In this document: in pieces, positions 50,670 to 58,878 of the stretch
Layout of the letters: each line of letters starts with the position of its first letter
Numbering within the stretch: position 1 is the first letter of the stretch
NCBI GenBank assembly: GCA_039923855.1
Contig: JBDTBW010000078.1
Span: 1 to 64,000 of the forward strand
Length of the DNA stretch: 64,000 nucleotides
Direction of reading: 5' to 3'
Source of the DNA: 66-474 sp039923855
GTDB lineage: Bacteria; Pseudomonadota; Gammaproteobacteria; Xanthomonadales; Rhodanobacteraceae
Position numbers and translations under genes: made by a program
The notes under the pieces: generated by a model
Told to the model about the DNA's origin: nothing
What the model saw: the letters and a program-made list of their open reading frames with translations, nothing else
Databases searched by the model: none

Positions 50670-51317
50670 TCAAGCCTCCCGATAGGGTGCCAGCAGCGAC
50701 GGATCGGCCAGCAACGCGTCGGGAACCAGCCAGCGCGGCTCGCGGCCCTCGCGCAACCAGGCACGAATGCGCGTGGCGGAAATCTCCAGCGGCGTGATCG
50801 CGAGGCGCAGCACGCGGCCGTTCGCGCCTGTCCGTAATTCGTCCACGTTTGTGGCAACGCGCTGCGCGATCGCCTCGTCCAGTTCATCCGGCAAAGGCGG
50901 CGCGTGCCCCGGCCGCGTCAACACGCAAAGATGCACCAGCGCGAACAATTCGCGCCAGCGATGCCAGGACGGCAATCCGGCGAACGCATCGGCGCCGAGC
51001 AGCAACACCAGCGGCCGTTGTCGGCCGATTTCTTCGCGCAACGACGCCAGTGTGTCGACGGTATACGACGGCCCATCGCGCTCCAGTTCGCGCGTATCCA
51101 GTTGCAATCGATCCTGCCCCGTCAGCGCCGCGCGCAGGATGGCTGCCCTTTGCTGTGGCGTCGCGACCGGCGCGGGACGATGCGGTGGCAGCTTGGCAGG
51201 AACCAGGCGCATTTCGGCGTCGAGCGTGTCGGCGGCTTCCCATGCCGCGCGCAGATGACCCAGGTGCACCGGATCGAAAGTGCCGCCGAGGATGGCCAGT
51301 GGCCGCGAGGAATTCAT
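50670..51317 (-). CDS. nadD: nicotinate-nucleotide adenylyltransferase
   Basis: The product has 215 residues from ATG 51317. The nucleotidyl-transfer motif is AILGGTFDPVHLGHLRAA, the second is ISATRIRAWLREG; LLLGADAFAGLPSWHRWREL is conserved. It adenylates nicotinate mononucleotide in NAD synthesis. The frame continues upstream to 51377 through a hydrophobic stretch with no family counterpart. holA lies upstream, rsfS downstream, the usual order. Confidence 0.95.
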   Translation of the reverse strand: MNSSRPLAILGGTFDPVHLGHLRAAWEAADTLDAEMRLVPAKLPPHRPAPVATPQQRAAILRAALTGQDRLQLDTRELERDGPSYTVDTLASLREEIGRQRPLVLLLGADAFAGLPSWHRWRELFALVHLCVLTRPGHAPPLPDELDEAIAQRVATNVDELRTGANGRVLRLAITPLEISATRIRAWLREGREPRWLVPDALLADPSLLAPYREA

Positions 51318-51441
51318 GGTTGAACACCACAGCAACAGCAGTCCGCAAATGACGCAAAGCGCGCGAACAAGCCGCAAGTAATGACAGGCATTTTCATTGG
51401 CGTTTATTCGCGTTCATTTGCGGACCACCGCTTTCGGGAGT

Positions 51442-52485
51442 TCACGCCAAAACGACCACCGCGCGCGGCTGCGCGATCGCGACCAGCAGGCGTTCCAGTT
51501 CGCGCCAGGGATCGCCGATGGACTTGCCCGCTTCATCGACTTCGCGCCCCTTGGCCATCCGGTCGATGCGCGCGCACCACGCCACGCAACGCTCCCAATG
51601 CGACGGCCCGCGCCCCGCGCGTTTCAACGCACTCGCAAACAATCGCTGCCGAGCTGGCCAGAAGTTGTATTCGGCACGCGCGGCAGCCGCGAAATCGCCC
51701 GCGGATGCAAGACGCAACGCGAGATCGAGCTGATTGAGCAGCCAACCCAGCATCGGGATCACGTCCTCGCCTTCCGCGCGCAGCCCTGCCAGCACGCGCA
51801 GTGCGCGCGTCGCATCCCCGCCGAACGCGGCATCGGTCAGCTTGAACACGTCGTACAACGCATTGTCCGCATCCAGCGCTTCCAGTTCCCGTGCATCGAC
51901 GCGGCCGCCTTCACGCAACATCGCCAGCTTGTCGATTTCCTGCGCGATTGCCAGCAAATTGCCTTCCGCGCGCGAAGCCAGCAATGCCACCGCGTCATCG
52001 CTCGGCGCGAAGCCGCACGACTTCATGCGGGTGCGGATCCACGCCGGCAACTCGTCCAGCTTCAACGAACGGATCGGCACGTACACGCCGGCGCGCTCGA
52101 TTTCCCTCACCCACGCGCCCTCGTGTTTCTTGCTCCACTGCATCGCGCTGATCAACAACACGGTGTCGGGCGCGGGCGACTTGCACCATTCGACGATCGC
52201 GGCCGAGCCGTCCTTGTCCGGCCGCCCGGTTGGCAGACGCAGTTCGATCAGTCGTTTCGTCGCGAACAGCGAGAGGCTGGCGGACGCACGCGCGAGCTGG
52301 TTCCAGTCGAACCTCGCTTCGACATCCAACACCTCGCGTTCGCTGTAACCCAGCGCGCGGGCGCGGGCGCGCAGCGCGTCGCCGGCTTCCTGCAACTGCA
52401 GTGGTTCCTCGCCGGCGAGCAGATACACGTTCGCCAGCTCGTCCTTGCCGAGCGAGCGATGGAAGGTTTCCAGCGTGGTGGTCAT
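51442..52485 (-). CDS. holA: DNA polymerase III subunit delta
   Basis: The product has 347 residues (E. coli 343). VYLLAGEEPLQLQEAGDALR is the family opening, with LIELRLPTGRPDKDGSAA, GNLLAIAQEIDKLAML and LGWLLNQLDLALRL in the AAA+-like and collar domains. It opens the sliding clamp within the clamp loader. The N-terminus begins right after the lptE stop with 3 bases between them. Confidence 0.94.
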   Translation of the reverse strand: MTTTLETFHRSLGKDELANVYLLAGEEPLQLQEAGDALRARARALGYSEREVLDVEARFDWNQLARASASLSLFATKRLIELRLPTGRPDKDGSAAIVEWCKSPAPDTVLLISAMQWSKKHEGAWVREIERAGVYVPIRSLKLDELPAWIRTRMKSCGFAPSDDAVALLASRAEGNLLAIAQEIDKLAMLREGGRVDARELEALDADNALYDVFKLTDAAFGGDATRALRVLAGLRAEGEDVIPMLGWLLNQLDLALRLASAGDFAAAARAEYNFWPARQRLFASALKRAGRGPSHWERCVAWCARIDRMAKGREVDEAGKSIGDPWRELERLLVAIAQPRAVVVLA

Positions 52486-52488
52486 CGC

Positions 52489-53091
52489 TCAATCCGATGA
52501 CGATGGGTTCGCGGGGGGTGTGGTCGACGAGGTGCTTGCGGGCATCGCGGTCGACGAATCGCTCGCGGGCGGCACCAGCGTGCCCTTGCGTCCCGCCGCT
52601 TCCAGCCGGCGCAGGATCGCATCGACCGCTTCGCGCACCAGATCGCGCTGCAGCACTTCGGTCTGCGCGGCGGTGCCGACTGCCTGGAAAGGATCGAAGG
52701 TGAACTCGTGCGAGAGGTCGATCATCTGCTTCGGCACGACGACCGCGCCGCTGCCGTCCTTCAACGAGAATTCGACGTGGTAGCGCACCGCGTATTCGCC
52801 CACGCGCGCAAAGCCTGTGGATGTCAGCACATCGGTACGAAACGCCTGCACCGGCACATCCAGTTCCGCCACGCCCGGCGCTGCGGCGTCCAGCACTTTT
52901 ATCTTGCGCGCCTGCAATGCGCGCGCCAGTTCGCGCGGGAACTCGCCGTTGCCGGAAACATTGAGATACACCTGTTGCTGCATCGGCAGCGGCAGCGCCG
53001 CGCTTTGGCGCAGGTGGAAGCCGCAGGCGGTGAGCGCGAGCAGGCCCATGATGCACAGCGACGATTGCAGCCATTGCCTGATGCTATTCAT
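52489..53091 (-). CDS. lptE: LPS-assembly lipoprotein LptE
   Basis: The product has 200 residues from ATG 53091. The lipoprotein signal LLALTACGF puts the lipidated Cys at position 23, followed by HLRQSAALPLPMQQQVYLN, typical of the LptE/RlpB plug. The tail from about residue 170 is Ser/Thr/Pro-rich and low complexity. It sits inside the LptD barrel and helps insert lipopolysaccharide. The frame extends upstream into the 53154 repeat without meaning. Confidence 0.93.
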   Translation of the reverse strand: MNSIRQWLQSSLCIMGLLALTACGFHLRQSAALPLPMQQQVYLNVSGNGEFPRELARALQARKIKVLDAAAPGVAELDVPVQAFRTDVLTSTGFARVGEYAVRYHVEFSLKDGSGAVVVPKQMIDLSHEFTFDPFQAVGTAAQTEVLQRDLVREAVDAILRRLEAAGRKGTLVPPASDSSTAMPASTSSTTPPANPSSSD

Positions 53092-53153
53092 GAGAACTCC
53101 GTGCGGTCTCTGATCAGAACCTGTGCGAGATGTCTTGCGGTTCTTTTGTAGTT

Positions 53154-53317
53154 GAGCGGCTTGCAAAGCGTCGCGAGCAAAGGCAGAGCGTGCCCCGGAC
53201 TTGATCCGGGGTTGCGCGCCGCCGGAGCGCAGGCACCGGAGTGTACACGTCAGTACATGAGGATGCCGAGCACCGCCGGCGCGCAAGATGCAGAGCGCAG
53301 CAGCTTTGCAACCGCTC
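53154..53317. mobile_element. 164-bp MITE-like element, second full copy
   Basis: The ends GAGCGGCTTGCAAAGC and GCTTTGCAACCGCTC are inverted repeats. Inside are CCCCGGACTTGATCCGGGG and GTACACGTCAGTACATGAG. The sequence is the reverse complement of most of 20082-20258. It lies five bases past the leuS stop codon, between leuS and lptE. Confidence 0.75.
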
Positions 53318-53322
53318 GTCAC

Positions 53323-56052
53323 TCACACCACGATATTCACAATCTTGCCCGGCACCACGATGACCTTGCGCACGGTCTGTCCAGCGATCGCGCGCGCCAC
53401 CGACGGTTCGGCCAGCGCTTGCGTTTCCGCTTCTTCGCGCGACGCATGCGGCGACAACTCGATCGTCCCCCGCAATTTGCCATTGACCTGCACCGCCAGC
53501 GTGACGTGATCGCGCAGTAGGGCCTGTGGATCGGCCTTGGGCCACGGCTGATCCTCGATCAGTGTTTCCTTGTGTCCCAATGTCTGCCACAGCGCGTGAC
53601 TGGCGTGCGGGGTGAAAGGGTTCAACAGCAGCACCATCGCTTGCAGCGCTTCGTGACGCACCGCGCGCCCCTGCTCGCTCATGTCGTCGAACTTCGACAC
53701 ATGATTGAGCAATTCCATCAACGCCGCGATCGCGGTGTTGAAGGCATGCCGGCGGCCGATGTCGTCGCCGACCTTGGCGATCGTCTCGTGCGCCTGACGA
53801 CGCAGCGTTTTTTGCGTTGCGTTCAATGCGGCGGGATCGACCCCCGGATGATCGGGTTGCGCGACGTGCGTCGCCACCTCCCGCCAGAACCGGCGCAAAA
53901 AACGCGCCATGCCTTCGACGCCAGCTTCGTTCCATTCCAAGGACTGATCGGGGGGCGCCGCGAACATCGAAAACAACCGCACGGTGTCGGCGCCGTACTT
54001 GTCGATCATGGTCTGCGGATCGACACCATTGTTTTTCGACTTCGACATCGTCCCGATACCACCGGCATTCACTGGCGACCCATCCACTCGCAAGATCGCG
54101 CCGGTCATGCGCCCGCGTTCGTCGCGTTCGATCTCGACGTCGGCCGGGTTGATCCACTCGCGCTTTGGCGATTTCTGATCCCCGATTCCCGATTCCCGAT
54201 AAAACGTCTCCGCCAGCACCATGCCCTGGCACAACAGATTGATCGCCGGCTCGTGCGAATGCAGCAGTCCGGTGTCGCGCAACAGCTTGTGATAGAAGCG
54301 GAAATACAGCAGGTGCAGGATTGCGTGCTCGATGCCGCCGATATATTGATCCACGGGTAGCCAATAGTTCGCGCGCGCATCGACCTGAGTTTCCGCGCCG
54401 GGACTGGTGTAGCGCGCGTAGTACCAGCTCGACTCCATGAAGGTGTCGAAGGTGTCGGTCTCGCGTTCCGCAGGTCCGCCGCATTCTGGGCATGTGGTCT
54501 TGCGCCATTGCGGATCGGATTTCAGCGGCGATTGCACGCCGGAGAACGCCACATCCTCCGGCAACACCACCGGCAATTGCTCTTCCGGCACCGGTACCGC
54601 GCCACACTTTGCGCAATGGATGATCGGGATCGGGCAGCCCCAATAACGCTGCCGCGACACGCCCCAATCGCGCAGTCGCCAGTGCACGCTGCGCGCGCCG
54701 TGACCGCCGGCTTCCAGTTTTTCCGCGAAGGCGCCCAGCGCGCCGTCGAAATCCAGGCCGGAAAACTCTGCGGAATTCACCAACATGCCGTGCCCGGTGA
54801 AAGCACTTTCCTGCTCGATCCGGGTTGCGAATGCGCGCAGACGATCTTCCAACCCGAGCCGGTCGCTGCCCGATTCGGCCGCAATCCCGCCGAGCGCCGC
54901 CGACATCGGATCGAAAGCGACCGCCGCGCGTTCGCCCAACGCGCGCAGCACTTCAGCGGTATCCGAATCGGCGATCACGATCTTCTTCGGCAAGCGATAC
55001 TTGGTCGCGAATTCCCAATCGCGCTGGTCGTGTGCGGGCACCGCCATCACCGCGCCGGTGCCGTAGCCCATCAGCACGAAGTTAGCGATCCAGATCGGCA
55101 GCTTCTCGCCGCTGATCGGATGGATCGCTTTGATGCCGGTATCGATGCCGCGCTTTTCCTGCGTTTCCAGTTCCGCTTCCGACACGCCGCCATGGCGGCA
55201 TTGCTCGACGAACGCGGCGATCGCGGGATTTTCCCGCGCGACGGCGAGCGCCAGCGGATGTTCGGCCGCGATGGAAAGAAACGTCACACCCATCAGCGTG
55301 TCGGGGCGCGTTGTGAATACGGCGAGCGGCTGCTGACCGCCTTCGACATCGAAGCGGATTTCCAGTCCTTCGGAACGCCCGATCCAATTGCGCTGCATGG
55401 TCTTGACCGCATCCGGCCAACCGGCCAAACGATCGAGTTCGTCCAGCAATTCCTGCGCATAATCGGTGATCTTCAGGAACCACTGGGGAATCTCGCGCTT
55501 CTCGATCATCGCACCGGAACGCCAGCCACGGCCATCGATCACCTGCTCGTTGGCGAGCACGGTCTGGTCGACCGGATCCCAATTCACCACGCTGTTCTTG
55601 CGATACACCAGACCGCGTTCGAACAGCCGCACGAACATGCGTTGCTCGTGCACGTAGTAATCCGGATCGCAGGTGGCGAACTCGCGCGACCAGTCGATCG
55701 CGAAGCCCATCGCCTCGAGTTGCGCACGCATGTGTTGGATGTTGTCGCGCGTCCATGTCGCCGGCGGAATGCCGCGCGCGATTGCGGCGTTTTCCGCCGG
55801 CAAGCCGAACGCATCCCAACCCATCGGCTGCAAGACATTCTTTCCCTGCATCCGCTGGTAGCGCGAGATCACGTCGCCGATGGTGTAGTTGCGCACGTGC
55901 CCCATATGCAGCGCGCCGCTCGGATACGGCAGCATCGACAGGCAATAGAATTTTTCGCGCGACGGATCTTCCGTCACCTCGAACGCGCGGGTTTCGGCCC
56001 AGAATTTCTGCGCGGCGGATTCGATCGCGCGCGGGTCGTAGTGTTCCTGCAT
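53323..56052 (-). CDS. leuS: leucine--tRNA ligase
   Basis: The product has 909 residues, about 50 longer than E. coli LeuS. The class I HIGH motif is PYPSGALHMGH at 42-52 and KMSKS is the variant TMSKS near 668-672. The CP1 editing domain follows (TTRPDTLMGVTFLSIAAEHP), with the zinc-type segments CAKCGAVPVP and CPECGG. Residues about 618-627 (SGIGDQKSPK) are an extra loop in LAETFYRE...REWINPADVE, coded by a GATTCCC heptad stretch. It heads the leftward block with lptE, holA and nadD. Confidence 0.96.
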   Translation of the reverse strand: MQEHYDPRAIESAAQKFWAETRAFEVTEDPSREKFYCLSMLPYPSGALHMGHVRNYTIGDVISRYQRMQGKNVLQPMGWDAFGLPAENAAIARGIPPATWTRDNIQHMRAQLEAMGFAIDWSREFATCDPDYYVHEQRMFVRLFERGLVYRKNSVVNWDPVDQTVLANEQVIDGRGWRSGAMIEKREIPQWFLKITDYAQELLDELDRLAGWPDAVKTMQRNWIGRSEGLEIRFDVEGGQQPLAVFTTRPDTLMGVTFLSIAAEHPLALAVARENPAIAAFVEQCRHGGVSEAELETQEKRGIDTGIKAIHPISGEKLPIWIANFVLMGYGTGAVMAVPAHDQRDWEFATKYRLPKKIVIADSDTAEVLRALGERAAVAFDPMSAALGGIAAESGSDRLGLEDRLRAFATRIEQESAFTGHGMLVNSAEFSGLDFDGALGAFAEKLEAGGHGARSVHWRLRDWGVSRQRYWGCPIPIIHCAKCGAVPVPEEQLPVVLPEDVAFSGVQSPLKSDPQWRKTTCPECGGPAERETDTFDTFMESSWYYARYTSPGAETQVDARANYWLPVDQYIGGIEHAILHLLYFRFYHKLLRDTGLLHSHEPAINLLCQGMVLAETFYRESGIGDQKSPKREWINPADVEIERDERGRMTGAILRVDGSPVNAGGIGTMSKSKNNGVDPQTMIDKYGADTVRLFSMFAAPPDQSLEWNEAGVEGMARFLRRFWREVATHVAQPDHPGVDPAALNATQKTLRRQAHETIAKVGDDIGRRHAFNTAIAALMELLNHVSKFDDMSEQGRAVRHEALQAMVLLLNPFTPHASHALWQTLGHKETLIEDQPWPKADPQALLRDHVTLAVQVNGKLRGTIELSPHASREEAETQALAEPSVARAIAGQTVRKVIVVPGKIVNIVV

Positions 56053-56171
56053 GGGGCGCCTTGTGCAAAAGCCGCGTCGGACCTCATCCGTCGCGACGAA
56101 GTTCCAGCCTACCGCAGCGCAACATGGCCGCCAAGTCGAATGAAACAGTTACTTTCAACCTTGCAGCAGAG

Positions 56172-56242
56172 ATCGCCCCACCCAACCCTCCCCCGCTTGC
56201 GGGGGAGGGAGGCGAGCGCATAGCGCGAGCCGGAGGGGGCCG
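56172..56242. repeat. GC-rich palindromic repeat (CCCTCCCC type)
   Basis: CCCACCCAACCCTCCCCCGC and GCGGGGGAGGGAGGCGAGCG form a long hairpin, followed by GAGCCGGAGGGGG. It fills most of the leuS-amidohydrolase gap. It is related to 13049, 47455, 57640 and the dnaE insert. Confidence 0.8.
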
Positions 56243-56299
56243 ATGGATCGTCTGGTTCACGGATGGTTATGATAGGAATTCGTCCAGAGGGGATTTTAT

Positions 56300-57637
56300 A
56301 TGTCCAAGTTGCTTGTGATTGCGCTCGCAGCCATACTTTGTATCTCCGCCGCGCAAGCTGCCGATGCACCGCAACCGGGCACGGCGACGGTCACGACAAT
56401 CGTGCACTGCCCGCATCTGGTCGACACGCAAGCCGGCAAGATGCTGGGCGTGACCAGCGTGGTGATCGACGGCGAGCGCATCAGCGAAGTGATCGCGGGC
56501 AACATCGACCGTCCCGGCGCAACCGTGATCGACCTGCCCACCGATCAAACTTGCATGCCAGGATTGATCGATTCGCACACGCACCTGACGATGCAGTTCG
56601 ACAAGAACACTTACGCCGAAAAGTTCCATCTCAATCCGGTTGATTACGCCATCCGCAGCACGGTGTACGCGCGGCGTACGCTGCTGGCCGGATTCACCAC
56701 CGTGCGCAATGTCGGCGACGAGCACAACGAATCGATCGCGCTGCGCAACGCGGTGAACGCGGGACTCGTGCCCGGCCCGCGCATTTTTTCCGCCGGCCAG
56801 TTCATCGGCACCACCGGCGGCCACGCCGATCCCACCGACGGCTATCGCTGGGACCTGCAAGGCGATCCGGGTCCGAAGGACGGCATCATCGACTCACCCC
56901 GGGACGCCTGGAAAGCCGTGCGCCAGCACTACAAGGACGGTGCGGATCTCATCAAGATCATGCCGTCCGGCGGCGTGCTGGATGAAAGCGCCAGTTCCGA
57001 AAATCCGCAGATGACGCTGGATGAAATAAAAGCGGTGGTCGCGGCCGCGCACGATTACGGCTTCACCGTCGCCGCGCACGCACATGGCTCCGAAGCGATC
57101 CGCCGCGCCGTGATCGGCGGCGTGGACTCGATCGAACACGGCACCTTCATGGATGCCCAGGACATGAAGCTGATGAAAGAACACGGCACCTGGTTCGTGC
57201 CGACCATCATCGCGGGGCAATTCGTGATGCAGAAGGCAATGGAAGGCTGGTATCCGCCGCAGGTCGCACGCAAGGCGGAGGAAGTGGGACCGAAAATCAT
57301 GGCCACCGCCGGCAAGGCCTACAAGGCGGGCGTCAAGATCGCATTCGGCACCGACGCCGGCGTGTACCCGCACGGCGACAATGCGCAGGAATTCGTCTAC
57401 ATGGTGCAGGCCGGCATGCCGCCGATGTACACGATTCAAGCCGCAACGATGCACGCCGCGCAATTGCTGAAGCACGACAAGGATCTGGGCAGCGTCACTC
57501 CAGGCAAGTACGCGGATATCGTCGCGGTGCCCGGCAATCCACTCGATGACATTTCGCTGATGAAGCGCGTCGATTTCGTGATGAAAGCCGGCACTGTGTA
57601 CAAGCGGGATGGCAAGCCGGTGGTGATTGTGCCTTGA
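56300..57637 (+). CDS. exported metal-dependent amidohydrolase
   Basis: The product has 445 residues. A Sec signal peptide (LLVIALAAILCISAAQAAD) precedes an amidohydrolase barrel. The start follows AGAGGGG. His93 and His95 in DSHTHL, the lysine in GADLIKIMPSGG, His in AAHAHGS and SIEHGT, and Asp in FGTDAGVYPHG form the metal site typical of Xaa-Pro/imidazolonepropionase-like enzymes such as secreted dipeptidases or prolidases. The substrate is unknown; a peptide or amide is likely given the neighbouring S10 peptidase, but the two are 3.6 kb apart. Confidence 0.85.
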   Translation: MSKLLVIALAAILCISAAQAADAPQPGTATVTTIVHCPHLVDTQAGKMLGVTSVVIDGERISEVIAGNIDRPGATVIDLPTDQTCMPGLIDSHTHLTMQFDKNTYAEKFHLNPVDYAIRSTVYARRTLLAGFTTVRNVGDEHNESIALRNAVNAGLVPGPRIFSAGQFIGTTGGHADPTDGYRWDLQGDPGPKDGIIDSPRDAWKAVRQHYKDGADLIKIMPSGGVLDESASSENPQMTLDEIKAVVAAAHDYGFTVAAHAHGSEAIRRAVIGGVDSIEHGTFMDAQDMKLMKEHGTWFVPTIIAGQFVMQKAMEGWYPPQVARKAEEVGPKIMATAGKAYKAGVKIAFGTDAGVYPHGDNAQEFVYMVQAGMPPMYTIQAATMHAAQLLKHDKDLGSVTPGKYADIVAVPGNPLDDISLMKRVDFVMKAGTVYKRDGKPVVIVP

Positions 57638-57639
57638 TG

Positions 57640-57695
57640 TTCTGTTCCTTCTCCCTTCGGGAGAAGGTGGCGCGAAGCGTCGGATGAGGGTTCGG
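57640..57695. repeat. GC-rich palindromic repeat
   Basis: CCTTCTCCCTTCGGGAGAAGG is a perfect hairpin core with GGATGAGGG beyond it. It directly follows the amidohydrolase stop and may also act as a processing or termination signal. A second related hairpin follows at 57718. Confidence 0.75.
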
Positions 57696-57717
57696 TATCG
57701 CCTCGATGTCTCAGCCA

Positions 57718-57766
57718 GCCGAACCCTCCCCCCTGCCCCTCTCCCAAGGGAGAGGGGTTCAAAGAA
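57718..57766. repeat. GC-rich palindromic repeat
   Basis: CCCTCCCCCCTGCCCCTCTCCC and AAGGGAGAGGGG make a hairpin in the gap before cnoX. It is a neighbour copy of the repeat at 57640 in reverse style. Confidence 0.7.
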
Positions 57767-57821
57767 TGCGGGCGCGCTTGCGCATTACGCGACGCGCCCC
57801 AATCATCGGCGGATCGACAGC

Positions 57822-58766
57822 ATGGTTGATGCACGCATGAACTTCTCACCCCAATCCGCCAAAGCCGATTCTCCAGTTTCTTCGCACGTCTTCGAAGCGA
57901 GTCAGGACAATTTCGAGACCAATGTATTGCAGGCATCCTTGCAAACGCCGGTGCTGGTGGATTTCTGGGCCACGTGGTGCGGGCCGTGCAAGACGCTCGG
58001 CCCGATCCTTGAAAAGCTTGCTGGCGAATACGCCGGCGCGTTCAAGCTGGCCAAGGTCGATTGCGACAAGGAACAGCAGCTTGCCAGCATGTTCGGCGTG
58101 CGCAGCATTCCGACCGTGGTGCTGATTCGCGACGGGCAAATTCTCGACGGTTTCGCCGGTGCGTTGCCCGAATCACAAGTGCGCGAATTCCTGACGAAAC
58201 ATCAAATCGCCGCGGCGATGAAAATCGAACAACCCGGCGCGCAGCGCGTCGACGACGATACCAACGACAATGCGCCGCGTGAAACCCCGCAAGCCGCGAT
58301 CGCGCGCTTGCAAAATGCGATCGCCGCCGAGGCCGATGACACACCGGGCCGCCGTGAATTGAGACTCGAGCTGGCGTTGGCACAGGCGCGCGCGGGCGAC
58401 CTGGCCGCGGCGCGCGGCGCGCTCGAAGCGCTGCCCGCCGAACTCGAACATGACGATCGCGCCAAAACGCTGCGCGCGCATCTGCAATTGGCCGAGGCGT
58501 TGGCGGGCGCATCGCCATCGGGCGAATTGCTGGCGCGTGTGGAACGCGATCCCAATGACCTCGCCGCGCGCGACGCGCTGGGCCTCCGGCTGCTGCTCGG
58601 AGGCGATGCCGCCGGCGGGATGGGGCAGTTCCTCGCCATCATCAAGTCCGACCGTGGTTGGAACGAGGGTCTGGCGCGCAAACATCTGCTGGACGCCTTC
58701 AGGATCGTCGAGGACGAGGCGCTGGTGGCCGATTACCGGCGCAGACTGTCTTCCCTATTGTTCTGA
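57822..58766 (+). CDS. cnoX: thioredoxin-like chaperedoxin CnoX (YbbN)
   Basis: The product has 314 residues from ATG 57822; ATG 57837 is also possible. A thioredoxin domain (about 30-135) keeps the redox motif WCGPC at 52-56 and the cis-proline in VRSIPTVVLI. The C-terminal part is TPR-like, with helices rich in Ala and Arg (IARLQNAIAAEADDTPGRRE and LEHDDRAKTL). In E. coli CnoX has SXXC and no redox activity; the CGPC version as in Caulobacter is redox active. It protects clients and hands them to GroEL. Confidence 0.9.
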   Translation: MVDARMNFSPQSAKADSPVSSHVFEASQDNFETNVLQASLQTPVLVDFWATWCGPCKTLGPILEKLAGEYAGAFKLAKVDCDKEQQLASMFGVRSIPTVVLIRDGQILDGFAGALPESQVREFLTKHQIAAAMKIEQPGAQRVDDDTNDNAPRETPQAAIARLQNAIAAEADDTPGRRELRLELALAQARAGDLAAARGALEALPAELEHDDRAKTLRAHLQLAEALAGASPSGELLARVERDPNDLAARDALGLRLLLGGDAAGGMGQFLAIIKSDRGWNEGLARKHLLDAFRIVEDEALVADYRRRLSSLLF

Positions 58767-58878
58767 CCCGCCGCCAACGGGAACGCCGGCACTTCCGCGT
58801 ACATGGGACGCACGTGACGCGACGAGCCCGATCCCTGCATAGGCTAGAATCGGCCAACCGTTGCAGGGCATTCGCGGA

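Noticed and set aside
54508..56223. 571-codon open frame opposite leuS
   Set aside because: Antisense shadow of LeuS and extends into a palindromic repeat.
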